DNA of 64,000 nt from Sphingomonadales bacterium. Lineage in GTDB: Bacteria > Pseudomonadota > Alphaproteobacteria > Sphingomonadales > Sphingomonadaceae. Below are positions 8,894-18,554 of this stretch, piece by piece. Location of the stretch: contig JAIXYT010000014.1 in assembly GCA_027490095.1 (NCBI GenBank), forward strand, positions 1 to 64,000, read 5' to 3'. The translations under genes were made by a program, and so were the position numbers. A model generated the notes under the pieces. The model saw only the letters and a list, made by a program, of their open reading frames with translations, was not told the DNA's origin and made no database searches. Position 1 is the first letter of the stretch; each line of letters begins with the position of its first letter.

Positions 8894-11800
8894 TCATTCG
8901 GCAGCTTGCGGTCCCGGGGCTGTGGTGCCTCCGGGGGCCGTAGCAGCTTCCCCACCGTTGGTGAACCACCGGCTGAGGCGCGGGCCCAGCCACCGCTCCA
9001 TGTCGTCGGCAAGCGTGAAGCCGGCCGGCACGATCAGCAGGGTGAGCACGGTCGACAGCGTGAGGCCGCCGATCACCGCGATCGCCATCGGGGCGCGGAA
9101 GCTCGAATCGCCGTGCAGCCCGATCGCGATCGGCAGCATGCCGGCGACCATGGCGACCGTCGTCATCACGATCGGCTGCGCCCGCTTGTGCCCGGCGTCG
9201 ATGATCGCGGTCTCGCGGTCGACCCCGTGGCGCATCTCCTCGATCGCGAAGTCGACCAGCAGGATCGAGTTCTTGGCAACGATCCCGAACAGCATCAGAA
9301 GCCCGATATAGACCGGCATGGTGATGATGTTGCCCGTCAGGATCAGGGCGATCACCGCCCCCAGCGGCGCCAGCAGCAAGGACCCCATGTTCACGAAGGG
9401 CGGCAGCACCCGCTTGTACAGCAGCACCAACACCGCGAACACCAGCGTCACGCCGGCCAGCACGGCCAGCACGAAGTTCTGGACCAGTTCTTCCATCGCC
9501 TCGTCCTGGCCGAACTTCACCTGTTTGACGCCCTGCGGCAGGTTCGACATCGTCGGCAGCTTGGCGATCGCGGCGAGGCCGGTGCCGAACTCGGCGCCGT
9601 TCAGGTCCGCCTCCAGCGTGATGCGCCGCGTCTGGTTGTAGCGGCGGATCTTCGTCGGGCCCATGCCGAAGCTGATGTCGGCAACCACCTTCAGCGGCAC
9701 CGAACCGCCGTTCGCGGTGGGCACCGGAAGGTTCTCCAGCATCGTCATGTCGGTGCGGGCTTCGGGCGTCAGGCTCACGCGGATCGGCACCTGGCGGTCC
9801 GACAGCGAGAATTTGGCGAGGTTCTGGTCGATGTCACCCAACGTCGCAATGCGGATGGTCTGGCTGAGATCCGCAACCGACACGCCAAGCTGGGCGGCAA
9901 TGTCCGTCTTCGGACGGATCAGGATCTCCGGCCGCTCCATGTCGCCGTTGATCCGCGCGTCGCGCAGGATCTTCAGGCCCTGCATCTCCTTCTCGACCTT
10001 GCGGGCGGTCTGCTCAAGCAGGACGGGATCGTCACTTGCCAGCATGACGGAGATGTCACGGCCCCCACCGCCGCTGTTCTGGTTCTCGAAGAAGACCCGC
10101 GCGTCGGGGATGGCCGCCATCAGGGGCACCACCCGGCGCTCGAATTCCTTGGTGGTGACCGTCCGCTTGTCCGCGTCGACAAGGTCCATGTAGATGGAGC
10201 CGCGGCGCACATCGCCGTCGTCGCCGATATACTCGAAGATCTGGGCCGTCTCGGGCTGGGCCTTCAGGATCGCGGTCGCCTGCGAAACGGCACGCTCGGT
10301 GTCGACGAGCTGGGCGCCCGGCGGCAGCTCGATCTTCAGCGCGGCGGTGCCGTCGTCCATGTCGGGCTGGAAGGCGGTCGGCAGCTGCATGAACAGGACG
10401 ATGGTCAGCGCGAACGAGGCCGCCCCCACCGCGACCGTCTTCCAGCGGTGGTGGATGGTCCAGTCCAGGAACTGGAGATAGCGCTTCATGATGCGGCCTT
10501 CGCCGTGCGGCTGCTCGCCGTGCGGCTTCAGGAAATAGGCCGCGATCAGCGGCGTGATCAGCCGCGCAACCAGCAGCGACATGAACACCGCAATCGCGAC
10601 CGTCAGCCCGAACTGCTTGAAATACTGACCGGAAATTCCAGGCATGAAGGAAACCGGCAGGAACACCGCAATGATCGCGAAGGTGGTCGCAACAACCGCA
10701 AGCCCGATCTCGTCGGCCGCGTCCATCGCCGCCTGGTAGGGCGATTTCCCCATCCGCATGTGTCGGACGATGTTCTCGATCTCGACGATCGCATCATCGA
10801 CCAGGATGCCGGCCACCAGGCTCAGCGCCAGCAGGCTGATGGTGTTCAGCGTGAAGCCCAGCATGTCCATGAACCAGAACGTCGGGATCGCGCTCAGGGG
10901 GATCGCAAGCGCCGAGATGATGGTCGCCCGCCAGTCGCGCAGGAACAGGAACACCACAATGACGGCCAGGATCGCGCCCTCGACCATTGCGGTCATCGCG
11001 CTCTTGTACTCCATCTTGGTGTACTTGACCGTGGTGAACAGCTCGGTGAACTCGACGCCCGGAAACTCCTTCCGAAGCTTCTCGAGCTCGACTTCCATCG
11101 CATTGTGCACCGACACGTCCGAGGCGCCCTTGGCCTTGGACAGCGAGAAGTTGGTCACCTGGCGGCCGTCGAGCCGCGCGATCTGGCGCTGCTCGGAGGT
11201 GCCGTCGCGCACGTCGGCAATGTCGCCCAGACGAACCTCGCGCCCGCCCGGAATCGAGATGCGGGTGTCGCGCAGCTGCAGCGCGGTCTTCGCACCACCC
11301 AGCACGCGCACGGCCTGCTCCTCGCCGGAAATCTCGGTCCGCCCGCCGGTCGCATCCAGGTTCAGCTGGCGCAGCGAGGCATTCACCTGCGCCGCCGTGA
11401 TCCCGAAGGCCTGCAACTTCACCGGATCCAGATCCACCCGGATCTCGCGCGAAACGCCGCCGCCGCGCCCCACCTGGGCAACGCCCGGAATGGCGACGAG
11501 GCGCTTGGTCACGGTGTTGTCGACGAACCAGCTCAGCTCTTCCAGCGACATGGAGGTGGACTTCACGGCCATGTAGCTGATCGGCCCGCCCTCGATCTCC
11601 ATCCGGCTGACCTGCGGCTCCAGGATGCCGTCGGGCAGGTCGGACCTGACCTTGGTGACCGCATCGCGCACGTCGTTCACAGCCCGGTCGACAGGCGTCC
11701 CGATGTGGAATTCGACGTTGGTGTACGATCCGCCCTCCTGCACGTAGGACGAAATCGCCTTCACATTGCCGATGCCGGCAACCGCGCCCTCCACCTTCTG

Positions 11801-12001
11801 GGTGATCTGCGTCTCGAGCTCGGTCGGCGCGCCGCCGGGCTGGCCGACCCACACCTGCACGATCGGCGCCGAAATGTCCGGCATCTGGGTGATCTTCATG
11901 TTCATGAAGCTGATGAGGCCGGCGGCCGTCAGGATCACGAACAGCAGGATCGGCGGGATCGGGTTCCGGATCGACCAGCTGGAAACGTTGCGCAGGTCCA
12001 T
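8894..12001 (-). CDS. RND efflux permease (HAE-1 type)
   Basis: 1035 residues, typical of RND pumps. Helix 1 (PIPPILLFVILTAAGLI) is followed by a periplasmic porter domain, helices 2-6 with the proton-relay motif GILVDDAIVEIENI (two adjacent Asp, as in AcrB), a second porter half, and the final helix block. It takes substrates from the periplasm or inner membrane and exports them with the adaptor encoded 4 bp upstream. No outer-membrane TolC-type gene lies in the window. Substrates are unknown; the Asp pair argues against a heavy-metal (HME) pump. Confidence 0.95.
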   Translation of the reverse strand: MDLRNVSSWSIRNPIPPILLFVILTAAGLISFMNMKITQMPDISAPIVQVWVGQPGGAPTELETQITQKVEGAVAGIGNVKAISSYVQEGGSYTNVEFHIGTPVDRAVNDVRDAVTKVRSDLPDGILEPQVSRMEIEGGPISYMAVKSTSMSLEELSWFVDNTVTKRLVAIPGVAQVGRGGGVSREIRVDLDPVKLQAFGITAAQVNASLRQLNLDATGGRTEISGEEQAVRVLGGAKTALQLRDTRISIPGGREVRLGDIADVRDGTSEQRQIARLDGRQVTNFSLSKAKGASDVSVHNAMEVELEKLRKEFPGVEFTELFTTVKYTKMEYKSAMTAMVEGAILAVIVVFLFLRDWRATIISALAIPLSAIPTFWFMDMLGFTLNTISLLALSLVAGILVDDAIVEIENIVRHMRMGKSPYQAAMDAADEIGLAVVATTFAIIAVFLPVSFMPGISGQYFKQFGLTVAIAVFMSLLVARLITPLIAAYFLKPHGEQPHGEGRIMKRYLQFLDWTIHHRWKTVAVGAASFALTIVLFMQLPTAFQPDMDDGTAALKIELPPGAQLVDTERAVSQATAILKAQPETAQIFEYIGDDGDVRRGSIYMDLVDADKRTVTTKEFERRVVPLMAAIPDARVFFENQNSGGGGRDISVMLASDDPVLLEQTARKVEKEMQGLKILRDARINGDMERPEILIRPKTDIAAQLGVSVADLSQTIRIATLGDIDQNLAKFSLSDRQVPIRVSLTPEARTDMTMLENLPVPTANGGSVPLKVVADISFGMGPTKIRRYNQTRRITLEADLNGAEFGTGLAAIAKLPTMSNLPQGVKQVKFGQDEAMEELVQNFVLAVLAGVTLVFAVLVLLYKRVLPPFVNMGSLLLAPLGAVIALILTGNIITMPVYIGLLMLFGIVAKNSILLVDFAIEEMRHGVDRETAIIDAGHKRAQPIVMTTVAMVAGMLPIAIGLHGDSSFRAPMAIAVIGGLTLSTVLTLLIVPAGFTLADDMERWLGPRLSRWFTNGGEAATAPGGTTAPGPQAAE

Positions 12002-12005
12002 GGCG

Positions 12006-13229
12006 TCAGCCCGCGCTGGCAGGGGCAGGCACGGCCGGCTTGCGGACCGCGGGTTTCACCTTCTCGCCCGGCGTCAGGAAGGCGCCGGCCGACATCACCA
12101 CCTGCTCGGTGCCGGAAAGCCCCTCGGTGATGGCAACGCCGGCGGTCGAGATGGTGCCCACCTTCACGGGGCGCTTCTGGACCGTGCCGTCGGGCAACAC
12201 GACCAGCACGCTGCTGCCGCTCGCGTCGGTTTGCACAGCGGATTGCGGGATCACCGGGCGCTGGGCGCGCACCCCGTCGATCGCGACATTGGCGAAGCCG
12301 CCCGCGCGGATGTCCGGCGAGGCCGGCAGCGCCACCCGGGCAACGCCCTGGCGGGTCTGCGGATCGATCACCGGCTCCAGCAGCCAGACATTGCCGGCAT
12401 AGCTGTTGGGCGAACCGACCGGCGTCACGGTCGCCGTCTGCCCAACCTTCAGCTGCGGCATGTCCTGCTCGGCAACCTGGGCGCGCAGCTCCATCTGCCC
12501 GCCGGCCGCAATCCGGTACAGCGCGCCAGACCCGGGCGAGACCACCTGGCCCGGCTCCACCATGCGCTGCAGCACCAGCCCCGCTTCCGGCGCGCGGATG
12601 GCAAGCCGCGCGATGCGCTCCTGCATCTCGCGCACCTGCGCCTGGGCGACGCCCACACGGGCCTGCGCCGAATCACGGGTCGCCGTGCGACGGTCGATGT
12701 CGGCCCTGGAAATGAACCCGCGCGACACAAGCGCCTGCGCCCGCTCCAGCTCCGACTGGGCCAGGCGCAGATCGGCCCTAGCCTGCACGACCCCGGCCTC
12801 CAGCTGCGCCAGCTGCGCCCGCTGCACGGCGGAATCGATCTCGGCCAGCACCTGGCCGCGGCCCACGAACTGGCCGGCCTCGACGCGGATGGCAGACACC
12901 ATCCCGCCCTCGCCGGCAACGCCCACAGGCATGTCGCGACGCGCGGAAATGCTGCCGATCGCCGTCACGCGGTCGGCGACCATGCTCGTGCCGGGAATGA
13001 TCACCGAAACAACGGGCGGGCCAGACGGAGGCGCCGACGGCTTGGGCGCATTCAGGCGCCACAGCAGAAAGCCGATGAAGGCCGCAACGGCGACCAGGCC
13101 GATCAGGCCATAGCGAAGCATGCGACGACGCTCCAGCTGGCGGCGCTCCGCCTCAGCCTGCGCGTCCGCCATGTCGCGTTCCAGTTGCGCCCGAACGTCG
13201 GGGTCCTGAGGGGACAGATGCATATTCAT
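12006..13229 (-). CDS. RND efflux periplasmic adaptor subunit
   Basis: 407 residues. An unusually long cytoplasmic N-terminus (about 40 residues, with the charged helix AQAEAERRQLERRRMLRYG) precedes one membrane anchor (GLIGLVAVAAFIGFLLW). Next come a lipoyl/hairpin region (VGRGQVLAEIDSAVQRAQLA) and beta-barrel and membrane-proximal domains. This is the MFP partner of the permease, first gene of the pair, 4 bp before it. ATG 13229 is kept because an in-frame ATG two codons later changes little. A transmembrane anchor replaces the usual lipoprotein signal. Confidence 0.93.
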   Translation of the reverse strand: MNMHLSPQDPDVRAQLERDMADAQAEAERRQLERRRMLRYGLIGLVAVAAFIGFLLWRLNAPKPSAPPSGPPVVSVIIPGTSMVADRVTAIGSISARRDMPVGVAGEGGMVSAIRVEAGQFVGRGQVLAEIDSAVQRAQLAQLEAGVVQARADLRLAQSELERAQALVSRGFISRADIDRRTATRDSAQARVGVAQAQVREMQERIARLAIRAPEAGLVLQRMVEPGQVVSPGSGALYRIAAGGQMELRAQVAEQDMPQLKVGQTATVTPVGSPNSYAGNVWLLEPVIDPQTRQGVARVALPASPDIRAGGFANVAIDGVRAQRPVIPQSAVQTDASGSSVLVVLPDGTVQKRPVKVGTISTAGVAITEGLSGTEQVVMSAGAFLTPGEKVKPAVRKPAVPAPASAG

Positions 13230-13564
13230 GCCGTTACCAAGCCCTTGATTTGCTTTGGAAACACCCGCAATCTTGCAGATGCCCCCGGTTCGCCCGAACC
13301 GCTCCCCTCAAAGACGGCGTCAGGCGCAGTCTGGCATGCCCCGAAACAGACCGGGACCTACCGCGCTGGGCATCCCATACACGAGCAGGACGACAGAATA
13401 AAGGCAGGCCCCGTCGCACCCGGCAAAAAGGCTCGGGAATCTCCACATTTGCGCCCAGCTTATTGCGCGCTTGCAACAGCGGGAGAGACATGTGTTATTC
13501 CTGACGGCCGGGAGCGGGCGGCGGTTTCCGGTCCTGTTGCGGTGCGCCTCGGGAGGGCCGGTTC
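13230..13564. promoter_or_regulatory. Divergent intergenic region with 7-bp-arm palindrome
   Basis: 335 bp between the RND adaptor (minus) and the GlsB-like gene (plus). The clearest structure is the palindrome CGGTTCG-CC-CGAACCG at 13286-13301, about 60 bp upstream of the adaptor ATG, a plausible operator for a TetR/MarR-type repressor of the pump. No linked regulator gene is present. A minus-strand reading frame inside (13234-13491) has no family features and is not annotated. Confidence 0.45.
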
Positions 13565-13822
13565 ATGGAATATGGGTTTTTCGGCTGGATCATCGTCGGG
13601 CTGATCGCCGGCGCGCTTGCGAAGTGGATCATGCCGGGCAAGGATCCGGGTGGCCTGATCATGACCATCCTGACCGGGATCGCAGGCGGCCTGACGGGCG
13701 GCTTCGTCGCCAACCTCATCGGGCTGGGAACCGGCGGGTCCATCTGGAACCTCGTGCTCGCAACCGGCGGCGCGGTCCTGCTGTTGTGGATCTACCGCAT
13801 GATCCGCGACCGGCGGGCCTGA
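13565..13822 (+). CDS. GlsB/YeaQ/YmgE stress-response membrane protein
   Basis: 85 residues with three hydrophobic helices: GWIIVGLIAGALAKWIMPG, MTILTGIAGGLTGGFVANL and LVLATGGAVLLLWIYRMI. The GLIAGALAKWIMPGKDPGG start is diagnostic of the transglycosylase-associated (YeaQ/YmgE) family, small inner-membrane proteins often induced by stress. The name is historical and no enzyme activity is shown. It is transcribed divergently from the RND pump and lies 74 bp before the SIMPL-domain gene. Confidence 0.9.
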   Translation: MEYGFFGWIIVGLIAGALAKWIMPGKDPGGLIMTILTGIAGGLTGGFVANLIGLGTGGSIWNLVLATGGAVLLLWIYRMIRDRRA

Positions 13823-13896
13823 GGCGCTTCAGCCTGGCGACAGCATCGCGCGTCTTGAATGGAGCAACCCGCCGGTCGGGCGGGCAGGAGACGGGA

Positions 13897-14595
13897 ATGA
13901 AGAACGCGAAAATGGCCGCCATGCTGGCCGCGGCCCTGGCAGCCGGATCGGCCTCCGCACAGGCAGCGCCGGCCACGCTCACCCTGTCGGCCGAGGCCGA
14001 GGTGCAGGCAGCCCCTGACATTGCCGACATCGGCGCCGGCGTGGTCACGCAGGCAGCCGACGCCCAGGCGGCGCTGGCCGCGAACAGCGCACAGATGACC
14101 CGCGTGGTCGCCGCCCTCCGAAAGGCCGGCATCGCCGACCGCGACATCCAGACCGCGGGGCTGAACCTCCAGCCCCAGTATCGCTACGAACAGAACCAAT
14201 CGCCGATCCTCACCGGCTTCCAGGCGTCGAACCGGGTGCAGGTGACGCTGCGCGATCTCAAGGGCTCGGGCAAGGTGATCGACACGCTGGTGAAGGAAGG
14301 CGCCAACCAGATCGACGGGCCGAACTTCCGCGTGGCAAACCCGGACCCGCTGATGGACAAGGCCCGCACCGAGGCAGTCGCCAAGGCCCGTGCCCGCGCC
14401 GAACTCTACGCCAAGGCCGCGGGCCTCAGGGTGAAGCGGATCACCAGCATTTCCGAAGGCTTCGAACAGCGCCCGCCCATGCCCATGATGCGGTCGGTCG
14501 CGATGGCGGACGTGGCCGCGGCCCCGCCCCCGCCGATTGCCCCGGGCGAGGTCGGTCTCGTCGCCCGCGTGACCATGGCGTTCGAACTGGAATAG
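13897..14595 (+). CDS. Secreted SIMPL (DUF541) domain protein
   Basis: 232 residues. A signal peptide (MKNAKMAAMLAAALAAGSASAQA) precedes a SIMPL/DUF541 domain that starts LTLSAEAEVQAAPDIADIGAGV and contains YRYEQNQSPILTGFQASNRV and the KARARAELYAKAAGLRV helix. SIMPL proteins are periplasmic or outer-membrane-associated oligomers of uncertain role, reported in oxidative stress protection (E. coli YggE). A GGAG/GGG run lies just upstream of the ATG. It ends 8 bp before the ModE-like gene. Confidence 0.9.
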   Translation: MKNAKMAAMLAAALAAGSASAQAAPATLTLSAEAEVQAAPDIADIGAGVVTQAADAQAALAANSAQMTRVVAALRKAGIADRDIQTAGLNLQPQYRYEQNQSPILTGFQASNRVQVTLRDLKGSGKVIDTLVKEGANQIDGPNFRVANPDPLMDKARTEAVAKARARAELYAKAAGLRVKRITSISEGFEQRPPMPMMRSVAMADVAAAPPPPIAPGEVGLVARVTMAFELE

Positions 14596-14603
14596 CCTGA
14601 CCC

Positions 14604-14945
14604 ATGCCGGCCTTGCTGAAGCTGAAGGCGCAGATTCTCGTCGACGGCGAGATCGCGTTCGGCCCCGGCAAGGCCGACCTCCTGGACGCGATCGCCGCCC
14701 ACGGCTCCATTTCGGCCGCCGCCCGCGCGCTCGGCCTCTCCTATCGCCGCGCGTGGCTGATGGTGGATGCGATGAACCGCCTGTTCGCCGACCCGCCCGT
14801 CGAGACCGCGCGCGGCGGGCCGGGTGGCGCAAAGCTCACGCCCGCGGGCCGCGCGCTGCTTGCCGACTATCGCGCGCTTCAGCAAAGCCTTGAGGCGGCA
14901 GCCGAGACGTCTCCGCTCGTCGCGCGGGTCAGGGCGCCCGGCTGA
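14604..14945 (+). CDS. ModE-type winged-helix regulator (DNA-binding domain only)
   Basis: 113 residues. Contains the LysR-like winged helix of ModE N-terminal domains: LLDAIAAHGSISAAARALGLSYRRAWLMVDAMN (33-residue helix-turn-helix, about 25-57), followed by the wing GGAKLTPAGRALL. The molybdate-binding TOBE/MOP domains of full ModE are absent. Such stand-alone versions are common; some control molybdenum genes. No mod or molybdopterin genes are in the window, so the target is unknown. The 3' end overlaps the converging gene at 14929 by 17 bp. Confidence 0.85.
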   Translation: MPALLKLKAQILVDGEIAFGPGKADLLDAIAAHGSISAAARALGLSYRRAWLMVDAMNRLFADPPVETARGGPGGAKLTPAGRALLADYRALQQSLEAAAETSPLVARVRAPG

Positions 14946-15450
14946 GCATCAGGCGGAGGTCCGGCCCGGGGTTGCCGCTCAGCTGCACCAGCCAGGTGCC
15001 GGCGGGAAGCGGGAACTCGACAACCTTCCGGAGGCTGGTGCAGGGCGCCATGCGGCCATGCGCGGTGGACGCGACGGGGCCGGCAGGGCCGATCACGTCG
15101 ATCCATACCGGGGCGGACGCCGCAATGCGCCATCGGCCTTCGGCCGGTATGCGCACGGAAACCAGCCCGGCATGGGCATTGTCGGCCTTGCGCACCTGGC
15201 CGGGCGGGTTCGGCAGCGTGACCTCGGCGGCAGGCCGGAGCTGCAAGTCGAGCGGCTGATCCGGGACGAGCTCGGGCTGCGCGGCACCTGCGGCAGGGGC
15301 GGCGCGGGCAGGGGTCGGCGGTTTCGACCAGGCAGCCAACGCCTCCGGCAGGTTCGAGTCCGAGACCGACACGCAGGCGACTGGGGCATGCTGCGCGGCA
15401 GCGGGGGCTCCCGGCAGGGCCACGAGCAGCAGGAATGGTCGCAAGCGCAT
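14929..15450 (-). CDS. Hypothetical periplasmic protein
   Basis: 173 residues, family not recognised. The ATG at 15450 gives a clean signal peptide (MRLRPFLLLVALPGAPAAAQ). The mature part has two cysteines (CVSVSD near the N-terminus and MAPCTSLRK) that could pair. Beta-rich stretches such as GRWRIAASAPVWIDVIGP and PLPAGTWLVQLSGNPGPDL suggest a single periplasmic beta domain. It lies 81 bp downstream of nrdR on the same strand and converges with the ModE-like gene. No function is proposed. Confidence 0.7.
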   Translation of the reverse strand: MRLRPFLLLVALPGAPAAAQHAPVACVSVSDSNLPEALAAWSKPPTPARAAPAAGAAQPELVPDQPLDLQLRPAAEVTLPNPPGQVRKADNAHAGLVSVRIPAEGRWRIAASAPVWIDVIGPAGPVASTAHGRMAPCTSLRKVVEFPLPAGTWLVQLSGNPGPDLRLMLSRAP

Positions 15451-15531
15451 GTCAGTGGCCCTTTGCTGTATCTGTTCGAATACAGCAAAGCAGGCAGGAT
15501 GCCGCGACGTCAAGCGCCCGGCCGGGGCGAC

Positions 15532-15999
15532 CTATTCGCCCTTCAGCACCGCCTTCGAAAGCCCGCCCACGAAGGTCTCGAAGTCGCGCGCCTCGCGGAA
15601 ATCCTTGTAGACGCTCGCAAAGCGCACATAGGCGACCGGGTCCAGCCGCTCCAGCCCCTGCATCACCAACGCGCCGATCTGGCCGGCCTCGATCTCGTTC
15701 TCGCCCATCGCCTCCAGCTGGCGCTGCACGGCGGAGACAAAGCGTTCGATGCGCTCGGCGTCGATCTCGCGCTTGCGGCACGCGATCATCACAGAATGGG
15801 CCAGCTTCTCGCGGTCGAACGGCTCCTTCTTGCCGTTTTTCTTCACAACGATCAGCTCGCGCAGCTGCACGCGCTCGAAGGTGGTGAAACGCGCGCCGCA
15901 CGCCGGGCACTGCCGGCGGCGGCGGATCGCGCTGCCGTCCTCTGTCGGGCGGCTGTCCTTAACCTGGCTGTCCTCGTGGTGGCAGAAGGGGCAGCGCAT
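15532..15999 (-). CDS. nrdR: Transcriptional repressor NrdR
   Basis: 155 residues, full family length. An N-terminal zinc ribbon (Cys3, Cys6, Cys31 and Cys34; [10 protein letters not shown]...CPACGARF) is followed by an ATP-cone domain beginning [16 protein letters not shown]. NrdR senses ATP/dATP and represses ribonucleotide reductase genes by binding NrdR boxes. Its start overlaps the stop of the AKP-rich gene by one base (TGATG), suggesting translational coupling. rpiB-glyA-nrdR linkage is common in sphingomonads. Confidence 0.97.
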   Translation of the reverse strand: MRCPFCHHEDSQVKDSRPTEDGSAIRRRRQCPACGARFTTFERVQLRELIVVKKNGKKEPFDREKLAHSVMIACRKREIDAERIERFVSAVQRQLEAMGENEIEAGQIGALVMQGLERLDPVAYVRFASVYKDFREARDFETFVGGLSKAVLKGE

Positions 16000-16655
16000 C
16001 AGTTGGTCTTGTTCTTCTTCGCAAGGGTGGCGAGGTAGCCGATACCACCGCCAACGGCCGCGCCGATGATCGACCCGAGCCCGGGAACGACGATGCCGAG
16101 TGCAGCGCCTGCCGCAGCGCCAACACCCACATTGCGCCCAAGCGTCGTGGCAAAGGCCTTCTTGGCCGTCTGCCCGGCTTCGCTCGCCAGGGCCTTGTCG
16201 GCCAGGTCAGACGCCGCGTCGGCCACCTTCTTGCCGGTCTCGGTCTCCAGCGCCTTCTTCTGCAGATCGGCAGCAGCTGCCGCCACCTTCTTGCCCGTCT
16301 CGCTGTCCAGCGCCTTCTCCACCAGCTCCTCGGCCTTGTCGAAAACCTGCTCAGCCGTGTCGACGACCTTCCGGCCGGTCTCGGATTCGGTGATCTTCGC
16401 GCCCGCCGCCAGCGCCTCGTCGGCCATCTTCTGCACCTTGTCGGGCTCGGGCGCTGCCTTCGCAGCCTCCGGCTTGGGCTTGGCCGCTCCGGCCTTGGGC
16501 GCCGCCTTGGCGGCTGCAGGCTTCGGCGCCGCCTTCGCGGCCGGCTTCGCAGCAGCCTTGGGCGCAGCCTTCGCAGCCGCAGGCTTTGCAGCGGCCTTGG
16601 GGGCTGCCGCCTTCTTCACCGGCGTCTTCGGCGCTTCGGGGGTTTCGTCGGCCAT
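15999..16655 (-). CDS. Ala/Lys/Pro-rich (H1-like) protein with glycine-zipper C-terminus
   Basis: 218 residues, three parts. Residues 10-75 are a histone H1-like Ala-Lys-Pro stretch with repeated AAPKAAAK-type units. Residues 90-165 hold four copies of a (S/T)E(T/A)G(K/R)KV-like heptad (91, 118, 138 and 158), the last three about 20 residues apart, in predicted helices. Residues 175-208 are glycine- and alanine-rich ([19 protein letters not shown]), like a membrane-inserting glycine zipper. It lies between glyA (27 bp) and nrdR (1-nt overlap). No family name can be given; nucleoid or polymer-surface association is only a guess. Confidence 0.8.
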   Translation of the reverse strand: MADETPEAPKTPVKKAAAPKAAAKPAAAKAAPKAAAKPAAKAAPKPAAAKAAPKAGAAKPKPEAAKAAPEPDKVQKMADEALAAGAKITESETGRKVVDTAEQVFDKAEELVEKALDSETGKKVAAAAADLQKKALETETGKKVADAASDLADKALASEAGQTAKKAFATTLGRNVGVGAAAGAALGIVVPGLGSIIGAAVGGGIGYLATLAKKNKTN

Positions 16656-16682
16656 GGGTCTGGTCCTCCTGTTCGCTGCAGC

Positions 16683-17984
16683 TCAGCCGTAAATGGGGAA
16701 GCGCGCGGTCAGCGCATGCACGCGGGCGCGGACATCGCCTTCCACCGTGCCGTTGTTCTCGGGGCCGTTCGCCGCCAGCCCGTCCAGCACGTCGGCGATC
16801 ATGTGACCGATCGCCTCGAACTCGGCCTTGCCGAACCCGCGTGTGGTGCCCGCGGGCGAACCCACGCGGATGCCGCTGGTCTTCGTCGGCGGAAGCGGAT
16901 CGAAGGGCACGCCATTCTTGTTGCAGGTGATGTGGCTGCGCTCCAGCGCCTCGTCCGCATCCTTGCCCGTCAGGCCCTTCGGCCGCAGGTCGATCAGGGC
17001 GAGGTGCGTGTCCGTCCCGCCCGCCACGATATCGCAGCCACGCGCCTTCAGCGTGCCGGCCAGCACCTGCGCATTCTCGATCACGGCCTTCGAATAGGCC
17101 TTGAACTCCGGCCGCAGCGCCTCGCCGAAGGCAACCGCCTTGGCCGCGATCACATGCATCAGCGGCCCGCCCTGCAGCCCCGGAAACACCGCCGAGTTGA
17201 ACTTCTTGCCCAGCTCCGGATCGTTCGACAGGATCATCCCGCCCCGGGGCCCGCGCAGCGTCTTGTGGGTCGTCGTCGTCACCACATGCGCATGGGGCAG
17301 CGGCGACGGATGCAGACCGGCCGCCACGAGGCCCGCAAAATGCGCCATGTCGACATGCAGGTACGCGCCCACCTTGTCGGCAATGCTGCGCATCCGCGCG
17401 AAATCGATCACCCGCGGATAGGCCGAGCCGCCCGCGATCAGCAGTTTCGGCTGCACCTCGATGGCTTGCGCCTCCAGCGCATCATAGTCGATCAGCTGGG
17501 TGTCAGGGCTCACGCCATATTGCACCGCGTTGAACCACTTGCCCGATTGCGCGGCCTTGGCGCCGTGCGTCAGGTGCCCACCGGCGTCCAGGCTCATCCC
17601 CAGGATCGTGTCGCCGGGCTTCACCAGCGCCAGCATCACCGCGCCATTGGCCTGCGCGCCCGAATGCGGCTGCACATTCACCCACGCGCAGTCGAACAGC
17701 TGCTTGGCGCGGTCGATGGCCAGCTGCTCCACCACGTCCGAATGCTCGCAGCCCTGGTAATAGCGCTTGCCCGGATAGCCTTCGGCATATTTGTTCGTGA
17801 AGATCGACCCTTGCGCCTCCAGCACCGCGCGGCTCACGATATTCTCGCTCGCGATCAGCTCGATCTGGTTCTGCTGGCGCCCCAGCTCGCCCTGCACGGC
17901 GTGCGCCACGGCCGGATCGCTCTCGGCCAAAGTCGCGCCGAAGAAACTGTCATTGGCAGGCGTGTGAATGGGTTGGGTGCTCAT
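16683..17984 (-). CDS. glyA: Serine hydroxymethyltransferase
   Basis: 433 residues, typical length. Key motifs: [15 protein letters not shown] near the start, [40 protein letters not shown], and the PLP-lysine motif [16 protein letters not shown]. It converts serine and tetrahydrofolate to glycine and methylene-THF, supplying one-carbon units. It sits 11 bp downstream of rpiB and upstream of the AKP-rich gene and nrdR, so folate-linked nucleotide supply and its regulator share an operon. Confidence 0.97.
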   Translation of the reverse strand: MSTQPIHTPANDSFFGATLAESDPAVAHAVQGELGRQQNQIELIASENIVSRAVLEAQGSIFTNKYAEGYPGKRYYQGCEHSDVVEQLAIDRAKQLFDCAWVNVQPHSGAQANGAVMLALVKPGDTILGMSLDAGGHLTHGAKAAQSGKWFNAVQYGVSPDTQLIDYDALEAQAIEVQPKLLIAGGSAYPRVIDFARMRSIADKVGAYLHVDMAHFAGLVAAGLHPSPLPHAHVVTTTTHKTLRGPRGGMILSNDPELGKKFNSAVFPGLQGGPLMHVIAAKAVAFGEALRPEFKAYSKAVIENAQVLAGTLKARGCDIVAGGTDTHLALIDLRPKGLTGKDADEALERSHITCNKNGVPFDPLPPTKTSGIRVGSPAGTTRGFGKAEFEAIGHMIADVLDGLAANGPENNGTVEGDVRARVHALTARFPIYG

Positions 17985-17995
17985 GGGGGGCCTCC

Positions 17996-18424
17996 TCAGC
18001 CGAGTTTCGCGATCCGGCCGGCATGGCGCCCGCCGTCGAATGGGGTTTCCAGAAAGGCCTTCAATGCGTCCTTAGCGGTTTCGCTGCCGATCAGCCGCGC
18101 GCCAAAGGCGATCATGTTCGCATCATTGTGCTGCCGGCTCAGCCGTGCGGCCAGGTTGTCGGTGACCAGCGCACAGCGCGCACCCGGAACCCGATTCGCC
18201 GCAATCGAAATCCCGATGCCCGATCCGCACACCACCACGCCGCGCTCGGCCCGGCCCGAAGCCACTTCCTCCGCACAGGCCCGCCCGAAATCCGGATAGT
18301 CCACGCTCGTCACCGGATCGCCGGCGCCAAGATCCGTCACCGCATGCCCCAGCCCCGCCAGCTCATCGACGAGCAGCGCCTTCAGCGGATAACCCGCATG
18401 GTCCGAGGCAATTGCGATCTTCAC
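17996..18424 (-). CDS. rpiB: Ribose-5-phosphate isomerase B
   Basis: 142 residues from GTG 18424. Motifs [48 protein letters not shown] (active-site Cys) and [17 protein letters not shown] are diagnostic of RpiB/LacAB. It interconverts ribose-5-P and ribulose-5-P in the pentose phosphate pathway. The GTG is chosen because homology starts there; upstream in-frame codons add only a non-conserved leader. First gene of the rpiB-glyA-AKP-nrdR operon. Confidence 0.95.
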   Translation of the reverse strand: MKIAIASDHAGYPLKALLVDELAGLGHAVTDLGAGDPVTSVDYPDFGRACAEEVASGRAERGVVVCGSGIGISIAANRVPGARCALVTDNLAARLSRQHNDANMIAFGARLIGSETAKDALKAFLETPFDGGRHAGRIAKLG

Positions 18425-18554
18425 GCTGGTTTCCACACGCTCCGAAGCCGAAAAACGCAAGCGCTAGCGCTCGCCCGCGCCCCTATGCCCCATATGTCGG
18501 CGCAGGCCAAGCAAGGCAGTTGTGCCCCCGCCCACTTTCTCTATCAGGTTCCCC

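Noticed and set aside
7103-12130. Continuous plus-strand frame of about 1,675 codons opposite GrpB, DUF445 and the RND permease
   Set aside because: Its translation is rich in Arg, His, Gln and Pro without any domain, and the opposite strand encodes complete known families. Long open antisense frames are expected at this GC content.
13234-13491. 85-codon minus-strand frame upstream of the RND adaptor
   Set aside because: No ribosome site, no family resemblance and Arg-rich composition; the region is better explained as a divergent promoter gap.
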